A stretch of 64,000 bases of DNA from Haliclona indistincta (taxonomy: Eukaryota > Porifera > Demospongiae > Haplosclerida > Chalinidae): the NCBI GenBank assembly GCA_964017065.1, contig OZ024790.1:6375422-6439421 (forward strand), in the 5' to 3' direction. Below, piece by piece: positions 43,081 to 55,739 of the stretch. Under the pieces are notes generated by a model, which ran no database searches, was not told the DNA's origin, and was given only the letters and a program-made list of their open reading frames with translations. Positions within the stretch are counted from its first letter, which is position 1, and every line of letters starts with the position of its first letter. The position numbers and the translations under genes are program-made.

Positions 43081-45080
43081 ACTTCGCCTTTTTATCGGTT
43101 GTAAGCTGACCTGTTAGTTCAGAATATGGATTCCAGCTTTTGAATGTCGGTTCTTTTGTTAAGTAAAAGCTGGGGCCAGTTACATTTTCCAGAGAAGATG
43201 TATGACGATCACAACTCTGCCGTGCTCAAGATTCATCGAGTTCACTAGCCGCTTTTAGAGTGGCTTACTCCTAGGCGGTAAGACAGACACCTCTAATAAG
43301 ATACTTTTTGTGTAGACTAGAGTGTTAGCCATAGTGTAGGGGTATTCCTGTCTACGTATAGATGGGAAAACGAAAGTGTCCCACTGTTTTATATGGTTAA
43401 ATGACGTCGCCATTATGGTCTGACCACAGTGAGTATATAGTTTACAGGAAAAAGTACGTGTATGATTATTCTATTCAGCAATAATAGTTACTATAGAATC
43501 AGGAATAGAAGAGTAGTCATGATTGAATCAGCCAGGGAAAGTAATGGATAGAAAAAAAAACAACAAAAGATATAGTCTTACGATAGAAATAGCATTTATG
43601 TGTACCAACAAAATGTCTATGTCATCATTGATAAGCATGTATGTCACTATTCCTGTCTGTATCTCTCCTTCCTGTTCATTGTCTCCTTCTTCTTGCTCTT
43701 CACACTGTGTGCGCTATGCCTCTGTATCTGTAACACAGCATCCTCATTTTCACCACCTTTTTTCCATGTAGAATTTTTTTCATGTTGTGAACCAAGGTTT
43801 CGCTTTTCCTACAAAGACTGATATCACCAGGTATGCTACTGGTACTCTATTGCCCTATGTATTGCTGCACATAATGCTGTGACGCCTTTGAAGTGATCAT
43901 ACCTTGCTTGTTGTCTTCCACACAGAAATCAAGAAACACAAGATCTTTCAGGGTGGCACTGTGATGTCACCTTTGCCCAGGCAGCTGTAGCTGCCTGACT
44001 CTGAGAACTTGCCATAATTATTTTTCTTCCTAACAGTAGTAGTAGTATTAAAGCACTGCAATATTCATGTTATGATAAAAATACCTCTGGCTGGGTAAGT
44101 TATGGCAAGACAGCACTAATTTTGCAACATATAACAGATGGGTGGCTACTCTTATTGATGCGCTATAGAATGAATCCACAAGGTTGCAAAAACGAAAGTG
44201 TCCCACCTTTTAAAACGTTGCAGCTTTTGATACATTTTGCACAAAAACTAGAGAATTACTGAAAGGATTTTAGTCGGATAAACATCAAATTATGTAGAAA
44301 AATACTACGTTTTGGTGCTCGCAAATTTCAAAGCAATATCGTTTACGCGCGCAAAGATATGACCGTTTGAAAACTAATGGCGGCAAAACTTTGTCTTGGT
44401 GTGCGTTAATTAGAGTGGAAATTGTAACTCTGGATTTCCCCGAGTTCAGCCTGCAGAACATAGACCTTGCCATCACAGAGGGCAGGGTCGCTAATTTCTA
44501 ATTCTCTTTAAGTTAGTTTATTGCTAAAATTATATTACTTTTAAGTTACCAAGTACTTTTTAATCATCACTATCATCTTGTTGTAAACTGTGTACTTATT
44601 TAAAAAAAAAAAAGCTCTGGATTTTCACGTATTTCGGGACGCTTGCGGTTCGACTGATAACTCACGAACAAAGCTTTAATTCAAAAATCTAAGACCATCA
44701 AGTTCGAGCTCTTAACGTGTTATGTCGATATTGCAATTACCACCAGCTGATTCTTCGCCGTCTTTCAGAACTAGAGCGGACAGACAGACAGACACGCACG
44801 ATTACTGTATGCCTCGTGGCTCCGCCCACCGAGGCATAATTAATACAGTTATCAAGGAACTCTGGCTGTAGTTGTGTTGTGACACGTTGTGTTGTGACAT
44901 GAATTAGTTATAGTTGGTTTGTTAGTGTCTGTCTCTTCAACGTAGTATACCATCACATAGCAACTGCTGTGTTGATACCATTTCCTGTATTGTGATTTTC
45001 ATGCACCATCAAAATAGTATCGTAATAAATTATAATATGTAATGGCTAAGTAAAATGCAATGTTTGTACAGTCCCTTCAT
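43081..45080. other. Non-coding region with scattered repeats
   Basis: No recognisable gene. The motif AAACGAAAGTGTCCCAC occurs at about 43370 and 44192. A GACAGACAGACAGACACGCACG run followed by a GCCTCG...CGAGGC hairpin lies at 44780-44848, related to 14196-14262. Short frames at 43523-43821 (a Cys/Phe-rich hydrophobic run) and 44285-44476 have no identifiable motif. Confidence 0.45.
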
Positions 45081-46060
45081 TTACCAACGAGGCTGATAGT
45101 AGCTGTGTAGTGTTGCTTCCTCTCAATACCAGTAGTGATGGAGTATACAACATCTCGATCCGCTGCTCATTATCACTATGGATTGAGGGTACGACTGAGC
45201 TGTTAGTCTCTGATCAGGACATGACACACCTGATACCTGGAAAAAGAAAAATATTAATTTTTAAGCTACAGCTTCTGGATCTGATATACTAATACACGTA
45301 GTGTGACAAGGAATTCTACAACTGAAGGTTCTCAGAAGACAAGCTCTTGTGATAATATTCAGTTCACCAATAACCAACACACTCACTTCCTGGTAGACCC
45401 ACTGAGATCAGTAACCACACTATCACCTTGTTGCTCAGAAATGAGAATGCTGTCACATTAACAAAATAGTTCTGACAATTCTCTAGTTGAGGTACGTAGT
45501 GGACAAAAGGTGTTGTTAGTAGTTTCATTGACAACAATTTGACCAGTATTCATGACCATCGTAGTGACCTTATACAAGAGACCACTCGGTGCAGTCAATG
45601 AAGGATCCCATTGTATGTCACTGAGTGATGAAGTGAACCTGACATTATAAACCTGTTATCCATTATTCCCACCCAGTCTGCTCCTGCTATATAAAATTGT
45701 CCTGCTGTTGTGATCATTGTAAAGCCAGCAGTCACAGCAGCCATCGCTCCAAGTTTGATCTTGTCTGTAACCAGTTTACCATCCCACCAACCAACTAAGT
45801 AGTGTACAGAGACAGATTGGATAGAGACATGAGCTGAGGATGACCTATCAAAGAGAAGTGAAAGCAAAAAGTCCCACTTTGTCACAAGAATTTTATCACG
45901 ACAATTTTGCATGCAGCTCTGCATTTGCACGCATTGGCTTACATCTCAGTATAGGGAGAACAGTCAGGATAGCAGTGTTGCTGGTTACCTCACCAGGATA
46001 GAGCACACACTGCACAGTAGTACCATTGTTCACTCGTGTTGCTCGTACTAGTGTTGCATA
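45080..46060. pseudogene. Decayed cell-surface-type gene pieces (FN3 and Ig-like)
   Basis: On the minus strand, 45400-45650 reads SSLSDIQWDPSLTAPSGL, then YKVTTMVMNTGQIV, then after a frame change NCQNYFVNVTAFSFLSN. That is the shape of a fibronectin type III domain. Near 45985-46040 (minus) VRATRVNNGTTVQCVLYPG resembles the last strands of an Ig-like domain before a donor. On the plus strand 45085-45240, SDGVYNISIRCSLSLWIEG is open but unassigned. Stops and frameshifts interrupt everything and no complete gene can be built, so these are remnants. Confidence 0.5.
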
Positions 46061-46904
46061 CATGTACGTAACTGTTTGGCTTGCAAAATGTTACATCACT
46101 GTTATTTTGCCGTAGATTGTGCAATAATAATTTTTTGCCTCCTTTATCTGACCTGCTTTTGTTGTTTTTATTGTTTGTTTTTGTTTTGTTTCTTTCTTCT
46201 TTACATCTCATTTGCACAACTATTGTTAATGATGGTTCTCTCACTGTTAGTCTAAATCAACAGTTACTACTAATCATTGGTGCAGCAACATGTTCATGAT
46301 CATGATCACTGATATAGTGTCTTCTCATTCTTCTGAGAGTGCGATAGTATTCCAGTACCTCATGATCAGCATGAACACACGATGAATTAAAGTCCCTCAC
46401 TCTCAGACTATCTATACTACGAGCTCGTGATAGAGCCACGTATGCCTGTCCGTCCTCTAACACTCTAGACAGTGTCATCTCTATACAATCCAGTGTCATT
46501 CCCTGGCTCTTGTGGATTGAGATAGCCCAGGCTAGCTTCACTGGTAGCTGTCGTCTGGTAGCCATATTACCTCCTCCTAGATGCACTGTCCATTTCTCCT
46601 CAGTTAGTGTCACCTCTAGTCCTGTACTCAGTCTCATAGTCTGCTTGCCTTCATGAGAATACACCATTATTTTTAATCATGTTTTTAAATGGACACTTAA
46701 AAACAGTCTAACCTGTTGTTGTGAATCCAGTGACCACACCCCTTGCACCATTAGCTAGACCACAAGATAGTTCTTAACCAACATCACGAAATTCTTACAC
46801 AATAGTATTCATAATGCTGTTCTACCTCAAATGAATTCTCAATTCTGTAACAAAAACGTGGTGGAGTAATTTAATGTGTACAAGCAACAATATCTACCTA
46901 ATAG

Positions 46905-47160
46905 TTGGCAAGAAGCTAGCAAGATGACTAATTTCTCTACGATTTTGATAAAGCTGTTTAGACCTCTTGTTTCAATGTTGAACTCTCTCATTGGTATAGT
47001 CTTCCTGAGAGAGAAGTAGTAATCAGGAAAAACCCTGTCATTAGCTAATAAGATAATAGTCTAATAACTATTATGCAAGAAAATAAACTTATGACTGTAT
47101 TTAAAATTCGTCTGCTATTATCACAGTTAAAGTTTTCATAAGCATGCACATTGCGTTTAA
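46905..47160. repeat. Dispersed ~215-bp repeat inserted in PIF1-A
   Basis: Shares GACCTCTTGTTTCAA, CTCTCATTGGTA and TTATGCAAGAAAATAAACTT with 59495-59715. Here it replaces the donor end of a PIF1 exon. Confidence 0.65.
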
Positions 47161-48570
47161 TGCATTATGCTGGCCATGAACCATGAACCTCCTTGTCTCT
47201 CCTGGTAGTGCTGCTAGTTCTCTCTGGTTAGTGGTAGCCACGTCCTCTGTGTGTGTGTAGAGACGTGTTGCCTTGATCCCTTCACGCTCAATGTGGTTCT
47301 TCTCTGTGTTCTTGAGCAACTGTACTACTGCAGGAGGACACCTGTAGGAAAGAAACACTGCAGTGATGATCACACAATAGCAGCATACATTTCATGAATA
47401 ATACAGTGTGCAAGAGTGATCAGATTCATGAGAGTTTTGATATCAAAACTATCACCTTCCAATTCGAATGTTCTGTAGAATAGCGATGAACTGTCTATCC
47501 TTCTGTCGGTAGATCTGTGTCAGCTCTATACTGTGAGTGATGCACTGCTTCCAACTCTTTGCCTAGTAAAATAAAGTGGACAGGTCAAAATTTGAGTAAA
47601 AATTTTCAACTTAACAAAATTTGAAATTGCATGCAATAACATTTTATTTTCTTTCTCTCTTACCTGGAAACAGTAGTTCTTTTTTTCTCTGCCCTTTGAC
47701 ACAGGAGGTAGTTGTAGAAAGTCTCCACACAGCACCAGTTGTATCCCTCCAAACGGCTCCTTGCTTCTTCTCACTGCTCTAGCAACTGCCTCGAGTTTAT
47801 CAAAATAATCTCCCTCAACCATAGATACCTCATCAATGATGAGACACTTGCATTTCCTCCAGTGCTTTGCCTTGTGCTCTCGCGATGTCTGAGTTATGCA
47901 CTGTTCTACTGACCCACTGCCTGTACCGATACCGGCAAAGGAATGCAGTGTAGTTCCTCCGATCAACCAGGCAGCTGCTCCAGTACTTGCTGTGGGGTAT
48001 AGGTAGTGTCTGGCGGCAACATACCAATGATTCGTCTCATGAGGTACGATTTACCCGTTCCAGCACTGCCAGTGAAGAAGACACTCTCTCCATGCCTCAC
48101 CTGGTCAACCACTCTCAGCTGCTCATCTGACAGTGAGCTCAGTCTGGGGTTGACCAGTGGAGTCTCCATCCTTTTTTCAACAACTTCACTACTTTCTCGT
48201 TTTCTCTTTTCGATGAGCACTCTACATGTTGCTCCATTAATGCTGTTCTCTGTCCTTCTCCATTCAGCTCTGATAGCTTTCTCTTTCCTAGTTTACTAAC
48301 TTTGTGTTGAGCTCTAGTGGGTGTGGTACTATTCTCCTTGTTTCTTTCTGATATCCGATTTTCATGAGCTCTTTCCAATTCTCTAAGTGGGCTAATCTCA
48401 TCAAACTGTGCTGACCCATTGCCCAGCACTGTGCCTGTGGGAGTTCTGGAGCTTCCCTCTAGCAGCTATCTTCACCATGAAGCTCTTGAGGAACCAGCTA
48501 AGCTGCCTCAGAGGGGCGCCGGTTAGACACCATTATCTGTAATTTTGGCTGACTATATAGCTTAATAGTA

Positions 48571-48816
48571 ATGAAGGACTCTGGTCAAAAACGGCAATTA
48601 AACGTTTTCCGTATATTGCGAGAAAACGAAGCTAGAAGTTCGGATTGTCACCGTGCCGATGCAGTTCTATGCGTATGTGACAAAGCTATGATCGGTGAAC
48701 GCTAATTAATTGTAGTAGGGGTTCTTCAAGCATTGATGCAGTCTGCTAATACATATAATAAACTGAAGATTGGTGAAAAACGTTTTAGTGCCGTTATTTA
48801 CCGGAGCCCTTCAGTT
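48571..48816. mobile_element. MITE in the N-terminal exon of PIF1-A
   Basis: Imperfect inverted ends TGAAGGACTCTGGTCAAAAA and CCGGAGCCCTTCA (with TGCCGTTATTTA inside the latter). Copy C lacks these ~245 bp at the same place, which defines it as an insertion. Confidence 0.65.
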
Positions 48817-49134
48817 GTTTTGCCTTCCTTTAGGAATCGCTTGTGAAGAGTGTATTCACGTATAGTGAAGGGTCCTACATGGTTGAGATAGTCAATTCAC
48901 AGATTTATATATTATATATAATTATAATTATTTTTTCTCATTATATACTGTACCTTGCACACCGGTCTGTGCGACTTATTCTCAGCACTACGTCTTCACA
49001 TTCGTTGACAATGACAAGACTGCTAAAGAGAAACGCGGTACCTTCAACCTCTCAAAGGTTGTGAGCATTCGTCCGAATGCTAAGGTCTAGTTATAGTATA
49101 CGCGCGCCTAGCTAGCTCGCTAGCTAGCTAGGAA

Positions 49135-49597
49135 TTAGTGCCGTTTGGTCGACTGCCGTTTGGTCGACTCCCGATTCGTCGACTAATATAATAAACGTAA
49201 ACACAGTTAAAGTTATTACGACGCGGCCACACCCGTACCCGGTACCCGGCCACCTAGTACCTACGATATTAACGTTACAGTAACGACTAAACGGTAAACC
49301 CTAAACCAAACCAAAACCTCCTAACTGCGCAAAGTTGGGAGGGTCGTCCTAACCCGGGCCTTCGTAAGCCTAAGGATCGTCGGGTAAGCCTAAGGATCGT
49401 CCGGAGGGTTGTCCTAACCCGGGCCTTCGGCCCTTGCTAAGCCTAAGCCTAAGGATCGTCGGGTAAGCCTAGGATCGTCGGGAGGGTCTTCCTAAAACCA
49501 GTGGGCGTTAATTGCATGAGTGAGTGCGTGGGCGTTAATTAATTGACTGGTACATGGTCTATCTAGTCGACCAAACGGCAGTTGACGAAACGGGACC
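49135..49597. mobile_element. Element with GTTTGGTCGAC ends and GTCCTAACCCGGGCC repeats
   Basis: Left end has GCCGTTTGGTCGACT twice; right end has AGTCGACCAAACGGCAG. The interior carries direct repeats of CCTAACCCGGGCCTTCG and AAGCCTAAGGATCGTCGGG. Both flanks have CTAGCTAGC runs. No ORF. Family unknown. Confidence 0.6.
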
Positions 49598-49925
49598 GGC
49601 CAGACCCTAGCTAGCTAGCCCGCCAAAAATAGTTGCGCATGCGCAAATATATTCAGGAGGTCCCAGAATTCGTGAATGGTAGTGTACATGGTTGAGTCGA
49701 GGCTAGCTGCTAGGTTGGGGCAAGCTGCTAGGTTGGGGCTAGCTGCTAGGTTGAGGCTAGGGCGGGGCTGAATAATAACATTTTCTTTATAGACGTTAAG
49801 TGCCGAACTTCCACGTTATTTATACACGGCCCAAGTTACGTGTGTTGTAGAGACTCGGCAAGGAGAGGCGCTAGCTACATAGATCTACTGAGCGACTGTA
49901 CCCGGTATTGATGCAGGCTATGAAC
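49598..49925. promoter_or_regulatory. 5' region of small-ORF copy 2
   Basis: Contains a GCGCATGCGC palindrome (about 49634), a 19-bp CTGCTAGGTTGGGG tandem repeat (49705-49760) and TTATTTATACACGG about 105 bp before the ATG. The segment from 49800 on (GCCGAACTTCCAC, AAGGAGAGGC, GAGCGACTGTACCCGGTATT) is conserved at 59912-60013 ahead of copy 4. A TATA-like role is inferred. Confidence 0.4.
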
Positions 49926-50135
49926 GGCGACACGATCAGTCCTGAGCAAGAGCAAAGCTACTCTGCTGATAAGTCTCTACTGGTAGTCTCAATACAGTTC
50001 GAGTCAGCAAGCAGCAGGAACGTCGTGATGCTGCAGCAACATCGACGATATCGTGACATCAAAGACAAGTTACCAGTGGAAGAATGCAGCAAGCACCATC
50101 CAGATAAAGACGAACTTGTAGTTAATTGCAAATAA
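49920..50135 (+). CDS. Small-ORF family, copy 2 (71 codons)
   Basis: Unrecognised short protein. I prefer the ATG at 49920 (MNGDTISPEQEQSYSADKS) because this methionine is shared by three copies; an ATG two codons upstream is absent from the 56179 copy. Polar and charged, no signal peptide or membrane segment, C-terminus VEECSKHHPDKDELVVNCK. The stop codon TAA lies inside AATAAA, a polyadenylation signal. It is followed 110 bp downstream by the 3' end of PIF1-B on the other strand. Confidence 0.5.
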   Translation: MNGDTISPEQEQSYSADKSLLVVSIQFESASSRNVVMLQQHRRYRDIKDKLPVEECSKHHPDKDELVVNCK

Positions 50136-50245
50136 AACTTCATTTCGTGGTCATTGCATGTCGAGATCTAGACCTGAATTAGAAGTGTCTATAGTTTGTT
50201 CATTTGTACATCAATATTATTTTGCTGCTAATAAAAATTGTTAAA

Positions 50246-52172
50246 TCAACTACTAATCATTGGTGCAGCAACATGTTCATGATCATGATCACTGATATAG
50301 TGTCTTCTCATTCTTCTGAGAGTGCGATAGTATTCCAGTACCTCATGATCAGCATGAACACACGATGAACTAAAGTCCCTCACTCTCAGACTATCTATAC
50401 TACGAGCTCGTGATAGAGCTACGTACGCCTGTCCGTCCTCAAACACTCTAGACAGTGTCATCTTTACACAATCCAGTGTCATTCCCTGGCTCTTGTGGAT
50501 TGAGATAGCCCAGGCTAGCTTCACTGGTAGCTGTCGTCTGGTAGCCATATTACCTCCCCCTAGATGCACTGTCCATTTCTCCTCAGTTAGTGTCACCTCT
50601 AGTCCTGTACTCAGTCTCATAGTCGGCTTGCCTTCATGAGAATACACCATTAACCATGTTTTAAATGGACACTTAGAACAGTCTAACCTGCTGTAGTGAA
50701 TCCAGTGACCACACCTCTTGCACCATTCACTAGACCACGAGATATATAAACAGTTTGCCTAATTAAATATTCATAAAATAATATTAAATCATAGTGTGAA
50801 GACAAAAAGCGCTATAAAGCTAAGATAAGTTGTATTGAATGCACCATCGACTAAACTATGTATAAAAAATAGCCCAGGCCAACAACTGCTACTGTAGAAT
50901 AAGCCGGAATTGCGCCAAAGCCGATCGCTATAAACTCGATTTTTCGGCGCCAAATTTCGCGACGAGCGTGCAAAGGCAAGAAGCGAAGTACTCACCAAAC
51001 GCTTCGTAAGGATAAACTCTAGGGCGGGATCTATACTGGAAAGAGTAGTAGCATCTTATTTCCGAAAAATTCCCAATAAATTGATAAAATGGCGTGTTTC
51101 AGCGTCTTCCTTCAGGGAATTTTTCGGACATTTGGACATTTCTGAAGTCGAATGTGTCCATGGTTAACTGGCTAGCAGATTGTAGGTTTGATCTGGACTA
51201 CAGGATAGCGTGGCGGGTCCGGATAAAATTCAAAAAGCTGCTACAAGCATGGCTTGTGTACGCCCAGCTAATTAGTAACATACTATTGGCTTCTGTTATT
51301 TTTGCCAACTTGTATTAATAGCTTGCATTGTACTTTATAAATCTGTTACAATCATCATCTACTGATGGAATAGCTGCAGTTGCTGTGTACTGTCAAAGCA
51401 TGTCCATTCCGGACTGAAGTATGCATGCAATTCCACCAAGACATCTTGCACCATTGGTGCTTCCTTTAATGTGTACAAGCAACTATAATTACCTGTGCTC
51501 CTTTCTTTAGCTCCACACAATCTGGTACTGGACACAGGTTGTTGAGTTGCTCAGTGAGTGATGAGTTGCTGTCTGACGCCATGAACCTCCTCGTCTCTCC
51601 TGGTAGTGCTGCTAGCTCTCTCTGGTTAGTGGTAGCCACGTCCTCAGTGTGTGTGTAGAGACGTGTTGCCTTGCTCCCTTCACGCTCAATGTGGTTCTTC
51701 TCTGTGTTCTTGAGCAACTGTACCACTGCAGGAGGACACCTGTAGGAAAAGAAACACTGCAGTGATGATCACATAATAGCAGCATACATCTTGTGATGCA
51801 AACTTCATGAATAATACAGTGTGCAAATAGTGTGCCTAGCCATGAATACAGTGTGCAAGAGTGATCGGATTCATGAGAGTTTTGCGGAACAATATGGATA
51901 TCAAAACTATCACCTTCCAATTCGAATGTTCTGTAGAATAGCGATGAACTGTCTATCCTTCTGTCGGTAGATCTGTGTCAGCTCTATACTGCGAGTGATG
52001 CACTGCTTCCAACTTTTTGCCTAGTAAAATAAAGTGGACAGAGCAAAATTTGAGAAAAAAGTTTCAAAAATTTGCGATAACGTTTTAATTCCTTTCTCTC
52101 TTACCTGGAAACAGTAGTTCTTTTTCTCTCTGCCCTTTGACACAGGAGGTAGTTGTAGAAAGTCTTTAACAC
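50246..52172 (-). pseudogene. PIF1-like: PIF1 copy B, truncated
   Basis: Contains the last exon (50246-50650, open, SIHKSQGMTLD, YVALSRARS), a 5'-shortened VNGARGVVTGF exon (about 50695-50745), the CPPAVVQLLKNTEK exon (about 51494-51740), the ELTQIYRQKDRQFIAIL exon (about 51917-52023) and the last ~65 nt of the core exon (to about 52172). The Walker A and B regions are absent, so it cannot be an active helicase. About 730 bp of unrelated sequence separates the two 3' exons. Confidence 0.88.
50750..51460. repeat. Insertion in PIF1-B including dispersed repeat copy 3
   Basis: From about 51095 the sequence matches the dispersed repeat at 42565-43080 (inverse) and 34440-34900 (GAAGTCGAATGTGTCCATGG, CTACAGGATAGCGTGGCGGG). 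The part at 50750-51090 is unrecognised. Confidence 0.55.
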
Positions 52173-52239
52173 AGCACAGATTGTTCATATCTCAAATTTT
52201 AAAAGATGAGGCTTATATGCGAAGTTAAAGGATGTGGAA

Positions 52240-53090
52240 AATAATGTTGTCACTATCAGAAGCCAGTCCTCGTCCAGTAATCACTCCAATAGCCTCTCTA
52301 GCCGCCATTCCATCAGTAGCCAATCTCCATAATAGTTGTCGCTATTGTAACCATGCATAACACAAATCAAGGTCTCATGAACCAACTGATGCCTAGTCCG
52401 GACATACCTTGACCACATTTCAATCCAAACCATCCGGCATCGCAGAAACACTGCTTCCTCGGGTACGAAATGGACTCCAGATCGATGCAGGATCCATCGG
52501 AATTACAATCTGAATCATTTTCACACTCATCTAAAAAAGGAAACCCAGTAATTTGAGCAGCAAATGACAACCAGATTTACCGTATAGCCGGTTATTTTCA
52601 TGTAGATTTAATTTTCGAACGGCTGGTGCGTGTCGAAAATTAGATTTCGAAAAAAAATTTTTGCCTATTTAAAATGTTTAGTGACGTGGCTCTGTGACGA
52701 AAATTAGACCCAGCCAAAATTTGGCTAACGAAATATTTGGCCAGCGAAAAAAAACGGCTATACGGTATGTGTCTCTACATACAAAAGCATAATTTATATT
52801 ACTCCTGTATTCATTGAAGAATAATTGTATTCATTGATATTCTTTGTTTATTACTGGAGTCTGAAGTCACATTTTATTGGGACCTGGTTTTACCATATTA
52901 GGATCACTTAATCTATTATCAAGACAGCCCAGAACATTATTCTATAAGTGCAATGAGGCATGTCTATGGATGCAAGGTCAAGTATTGCTAGCTCACTTTC
53001 AAACTGCCTGTGAAGCCTTTCTTGCACATGCATCTGTTGTTAGCATCGCAAGTACCGTTGTTCACACACGGGCAGACTGTGAGAAAGGTA
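52240..53090 (-). pseudogene. Fragment of an EGF-repeat protein gene
   Basis: Two EGF-like exons are readable: about 53030-53090 (VCPCVNNGTCDANNRCMCKKGF) and 52409-52532 (CENDSDCNSDGSCIDLES then QCFCDAGWFGLKCGQG). A third block at about 52258-52350 reads WRLATDGMAAREAIGVITGR. The exons have splice-like edges but no start, no stop and no further domains are visible, and HSDL2 copy 2 abuts at 53100, so it appears to be a piece captured between duplicated blocks. Confidence 0.6.
52578..52767. mobile_element. MITE with TACCGTATAGCC ends
   Basis: Inverted ends TACCGTATAGCCG and CGGCTATACGGTA with TA at the borders. About 190 bp; the interior has repeated CGAAAATTAGA/TTCGAAAA motifs. It lies between the two EGF-like exons. 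Confidence 0.75.
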
Positions 53091-53846
53091 AAAAGAATAG
53101 TATAAATCCAGCAACCAGAAGCCAGCATTACTGCCGGACAGCTCAAACAAGAAGGTTCCTCTCATCTGATTCACAACATCCTCTGTGATGAGCGGTTTGA
53201 TACCAGCAAAGATTCCTTCTGGTGTGTTCTTGCCTACCTCTGCTGTAGCTGGCGTATCTGCACCTGGAGCCCCACCTCCTCCTAGTGGTCTGTTCCTTCA
53301 GCAAGTCCTCAGCCTCATCGAGAAAGAAATCAGGCATCAGCTTTGCTCCTATGAAAGAGAGTCAGAGGTTAAAAAGCAGATTATACGAACTATGCTGTAA
53401 AACAGTCAAAATCAAAATAATAATTCTTCTACAGACTCAGTGTACATGTACTAGTTGATTTGGCTACTCTAAAAACCAGCTACTTTTACCAAAAAAGTCA
53501 TGAATATCAACATTACATGCTTGCAAGAATATGAATTACCATACGTGTGTACACCGTTAGATCTCTATTATCTAACCAGTTCAAGGCTGTTTGAAATAGT
53601 GTTCTTATAATTCTCTCTCGTCCACTCTCTCTCGTTCTCCCTCTCTCTTTACCTGGTACACATGAATAAGGTGTTAAGTCAGTGATCCCTTCCTTGCTAA
53701 GCACAGCGTCATCAATCAGGAACTGCCCTGTGCACTCCTTGCTCGACTTGCTCAGTACAGCATATGCTGCGCCCACCATGATCTCTACCTTACGAGAGCT
53801 CTTCACTCCTTCATCTCCAGCAAGCATCTCTATCGCTGCTGTTGCT

Positions 53847-55053
53847 ACAAGAAAATTAAAAAGATTTCTATCGAAATCAAAAGGATGTAGTGATGAAGAA
53901 ATCTACTACTGGTCCACAATGTAAACCAACAAGGAACAACCATGGAATGGTAACACGATTGACTTGCTAACAGACCATAGATCCCTACATCAGTGGCTGC
54001 TGTGGCTGACTATATAGCTAGTTCAGCTAGTTGCTGTTGACTGACACATGACATGCATTGAATTGAATTCAGCTTGTGACAGAAATATTGATCTTATGTA
54101 CAGCCACTGATGTAGGGATCTATGGTCTGTTAGCAAGTCAATCGTGTTACCATTCCATGGTTGTTCCTTGTTGGTTTACATTGTGGACCAGTAGTAGATT
54201 TCTTCATCACTACATCCTTTTGATTTCGATAGAAATCTTTTTAATTAATTTTTTTGTTTGTGTCCTTTTTTCTTTTTCAGTGAAGTGCAGTTCATTATCA
54301 TGCATGTACTGAGCCGTCTTTGTTTCCACCATTAGTTTACTTTTACTGATGTTGATGCCTTTTCTTTATAATAAAAATATTATTATTGATTGTCATATCA
54401 GCTCGCCTACGCATACATGCAGTGCATACGAGCCCCGCCCACACTTGTTTGTAGACACGGAGGACAAGTTATAATAATCTGGCAAGCGCAGAATAGTGAT
54501 CCTACACGAGCTTACCGTTCTTCGAAGACTCCAGACAAATAAATTATGTGTTCTCTGTGATTGATACGGCGCGGCGATACTCAAGCTGGTGCTTGGTCAC
54601 GTGCGAATTGCGCAATCACAATAATGGCGTCTAGCACTTAGCTGACAATGGATCACGATCGAGAAGTCGCAGAATTCATATCGCCGTTTCGCTAAAAACG
54701 AAGTTCGAAAGGCACCTGCCAGGATAATTTCACGACTGTTCGTGGGTGTTTTGGTCTCGGCACTGCTCGCATAAAGGCGCTAGGCGCGCTGAAGAAAGAA
54801 AGAAAGAAGAAGAAAACGAAGATGACGAAACTCGATTTTCACCGTTTCCAGGTTCGTCACTTTAGTAACAATTTCGAGCGATCTCCTTGCTACTGTAAGA
54901 TGGCGCAACGCTAGAGAGCAGATCTAAGTGTCTTTGGACGTTTAAAGTTCATCACCAGGTGAAATATCAGCGTTTGAATGCTAATACATTGTATGTAGCC
55001 GCCATCTTGTTTTCTTGTTCATCCCTACATAGGGAGTCACTACCGTGCCTCCC
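53847..55053. mobile_element. Composite foldback element, family 1, copy 2, inserted in HSDL2-2
   Basis: The hairpin part (53847-54260) has arms of about 135 nt whose inner ends are the core ATCCCTACATCAGTGGCTG (53981-53999) and its inverse (54101-54119), with about 100 nt between. Beyond it, 54260-54450 matches the inverse of 14330-14800. The rest (54450-55053) is unassigned but ends in GATGGCGGC-type sequence also seen near 18950. Exon sequence on either side (TGCTGTTGCT and CCTACGGCAACAG) is contiguous in copies 1 and 3. Confidence 0.75.
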
Positions 55054-55357
55054 TAATTCCTACGGCAACAGAAACAAACGCCTGAAATACAGCTAGTGTG
55101 AAAAGAAAAAGAAATTGATTCAGCAGTACATTTGATTTTGATCTTCGTCAAGTAAACAATACAAATTAATTCACCCATGTCAAAATTATGCAGCAATGGA
55201 TCAACAAAATTTTAGCCGTTACAGTTCCATACCAGTTCTTGGCCAGAGTGCATTCACTGCTACTCCATCCCTCTTGAACTCCTCAGCCATTCCCAGTACA
55301 CACAGAGACATACCGTACTTAGCCATAGTATAAGCTATGGGTCGGTGGGTGGGGAGT

Positions 55358-55389
<32 letters not shown>

Positions 55390-55684
55390 CGGGGGAGGGA
55401 ACTGAACAGTACCTCTATATAAGCAGTATAGCTTACGTCATATAAGTTCCTCGTGTGTTGATTCCCATCATTAGATCATATCTGAAGAAACACAGGAAAT
55501 AAATAAAGTTTTTGTGATCACCTCTTCATGGGTGTGGCTAGGGTACCAGTAAGCTGTATAGCGCTAGCGTTGTTAACTAGTATATCAATACCACCAAATG
55601 TTTGAACAGCTTTATCTACTGCTGCCTGGACCTGTTCCTCATCACGCACATCTACCACACACGGCAGGCATCGGCCACCAGCAT

Positions 55685-55691
55685 CCTCCAC

Positions 55692-55738
<47 letters not shown>
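55685..55738. repeat. GA/CT microsatellite in HSDL2-2 intron
   Basis: (GA)n on the plus strand forming the pyrimidine tract upstream of the VEDAGG exon. At the same place copy 3 has only GAGAGAGAGA (58962-58972). Confidence 0.9.

Positions 55739-55739
<1 letters not shown>

Larger units (their letters stand above)
46257..49010 (-). pseudogene. PIF1-like: PIF1 copy A, disrupted
   Basis: Corresponds to copy C. The helicase core exon (47665-48480 region) retains [29 protein letters not shown] and GDFLQLPPVSKGR but is frameshifted at about 48000 and 48200. The 3' half of the CPPAVVQLLKNTEK exon is replaced at about 46905-47175 by a dispersed repeat. The VMLVKN exon (about 46730-46775) has lost roughly 7 nt, giving a stop. 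The last exon (46257-46667, SIHKSQGMTLD and YVALSRARS) is open. The N-terminal exon is split by an insertion (48571-48816). Several independent lesions make it a pseudogene. Confidence 0.88.
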
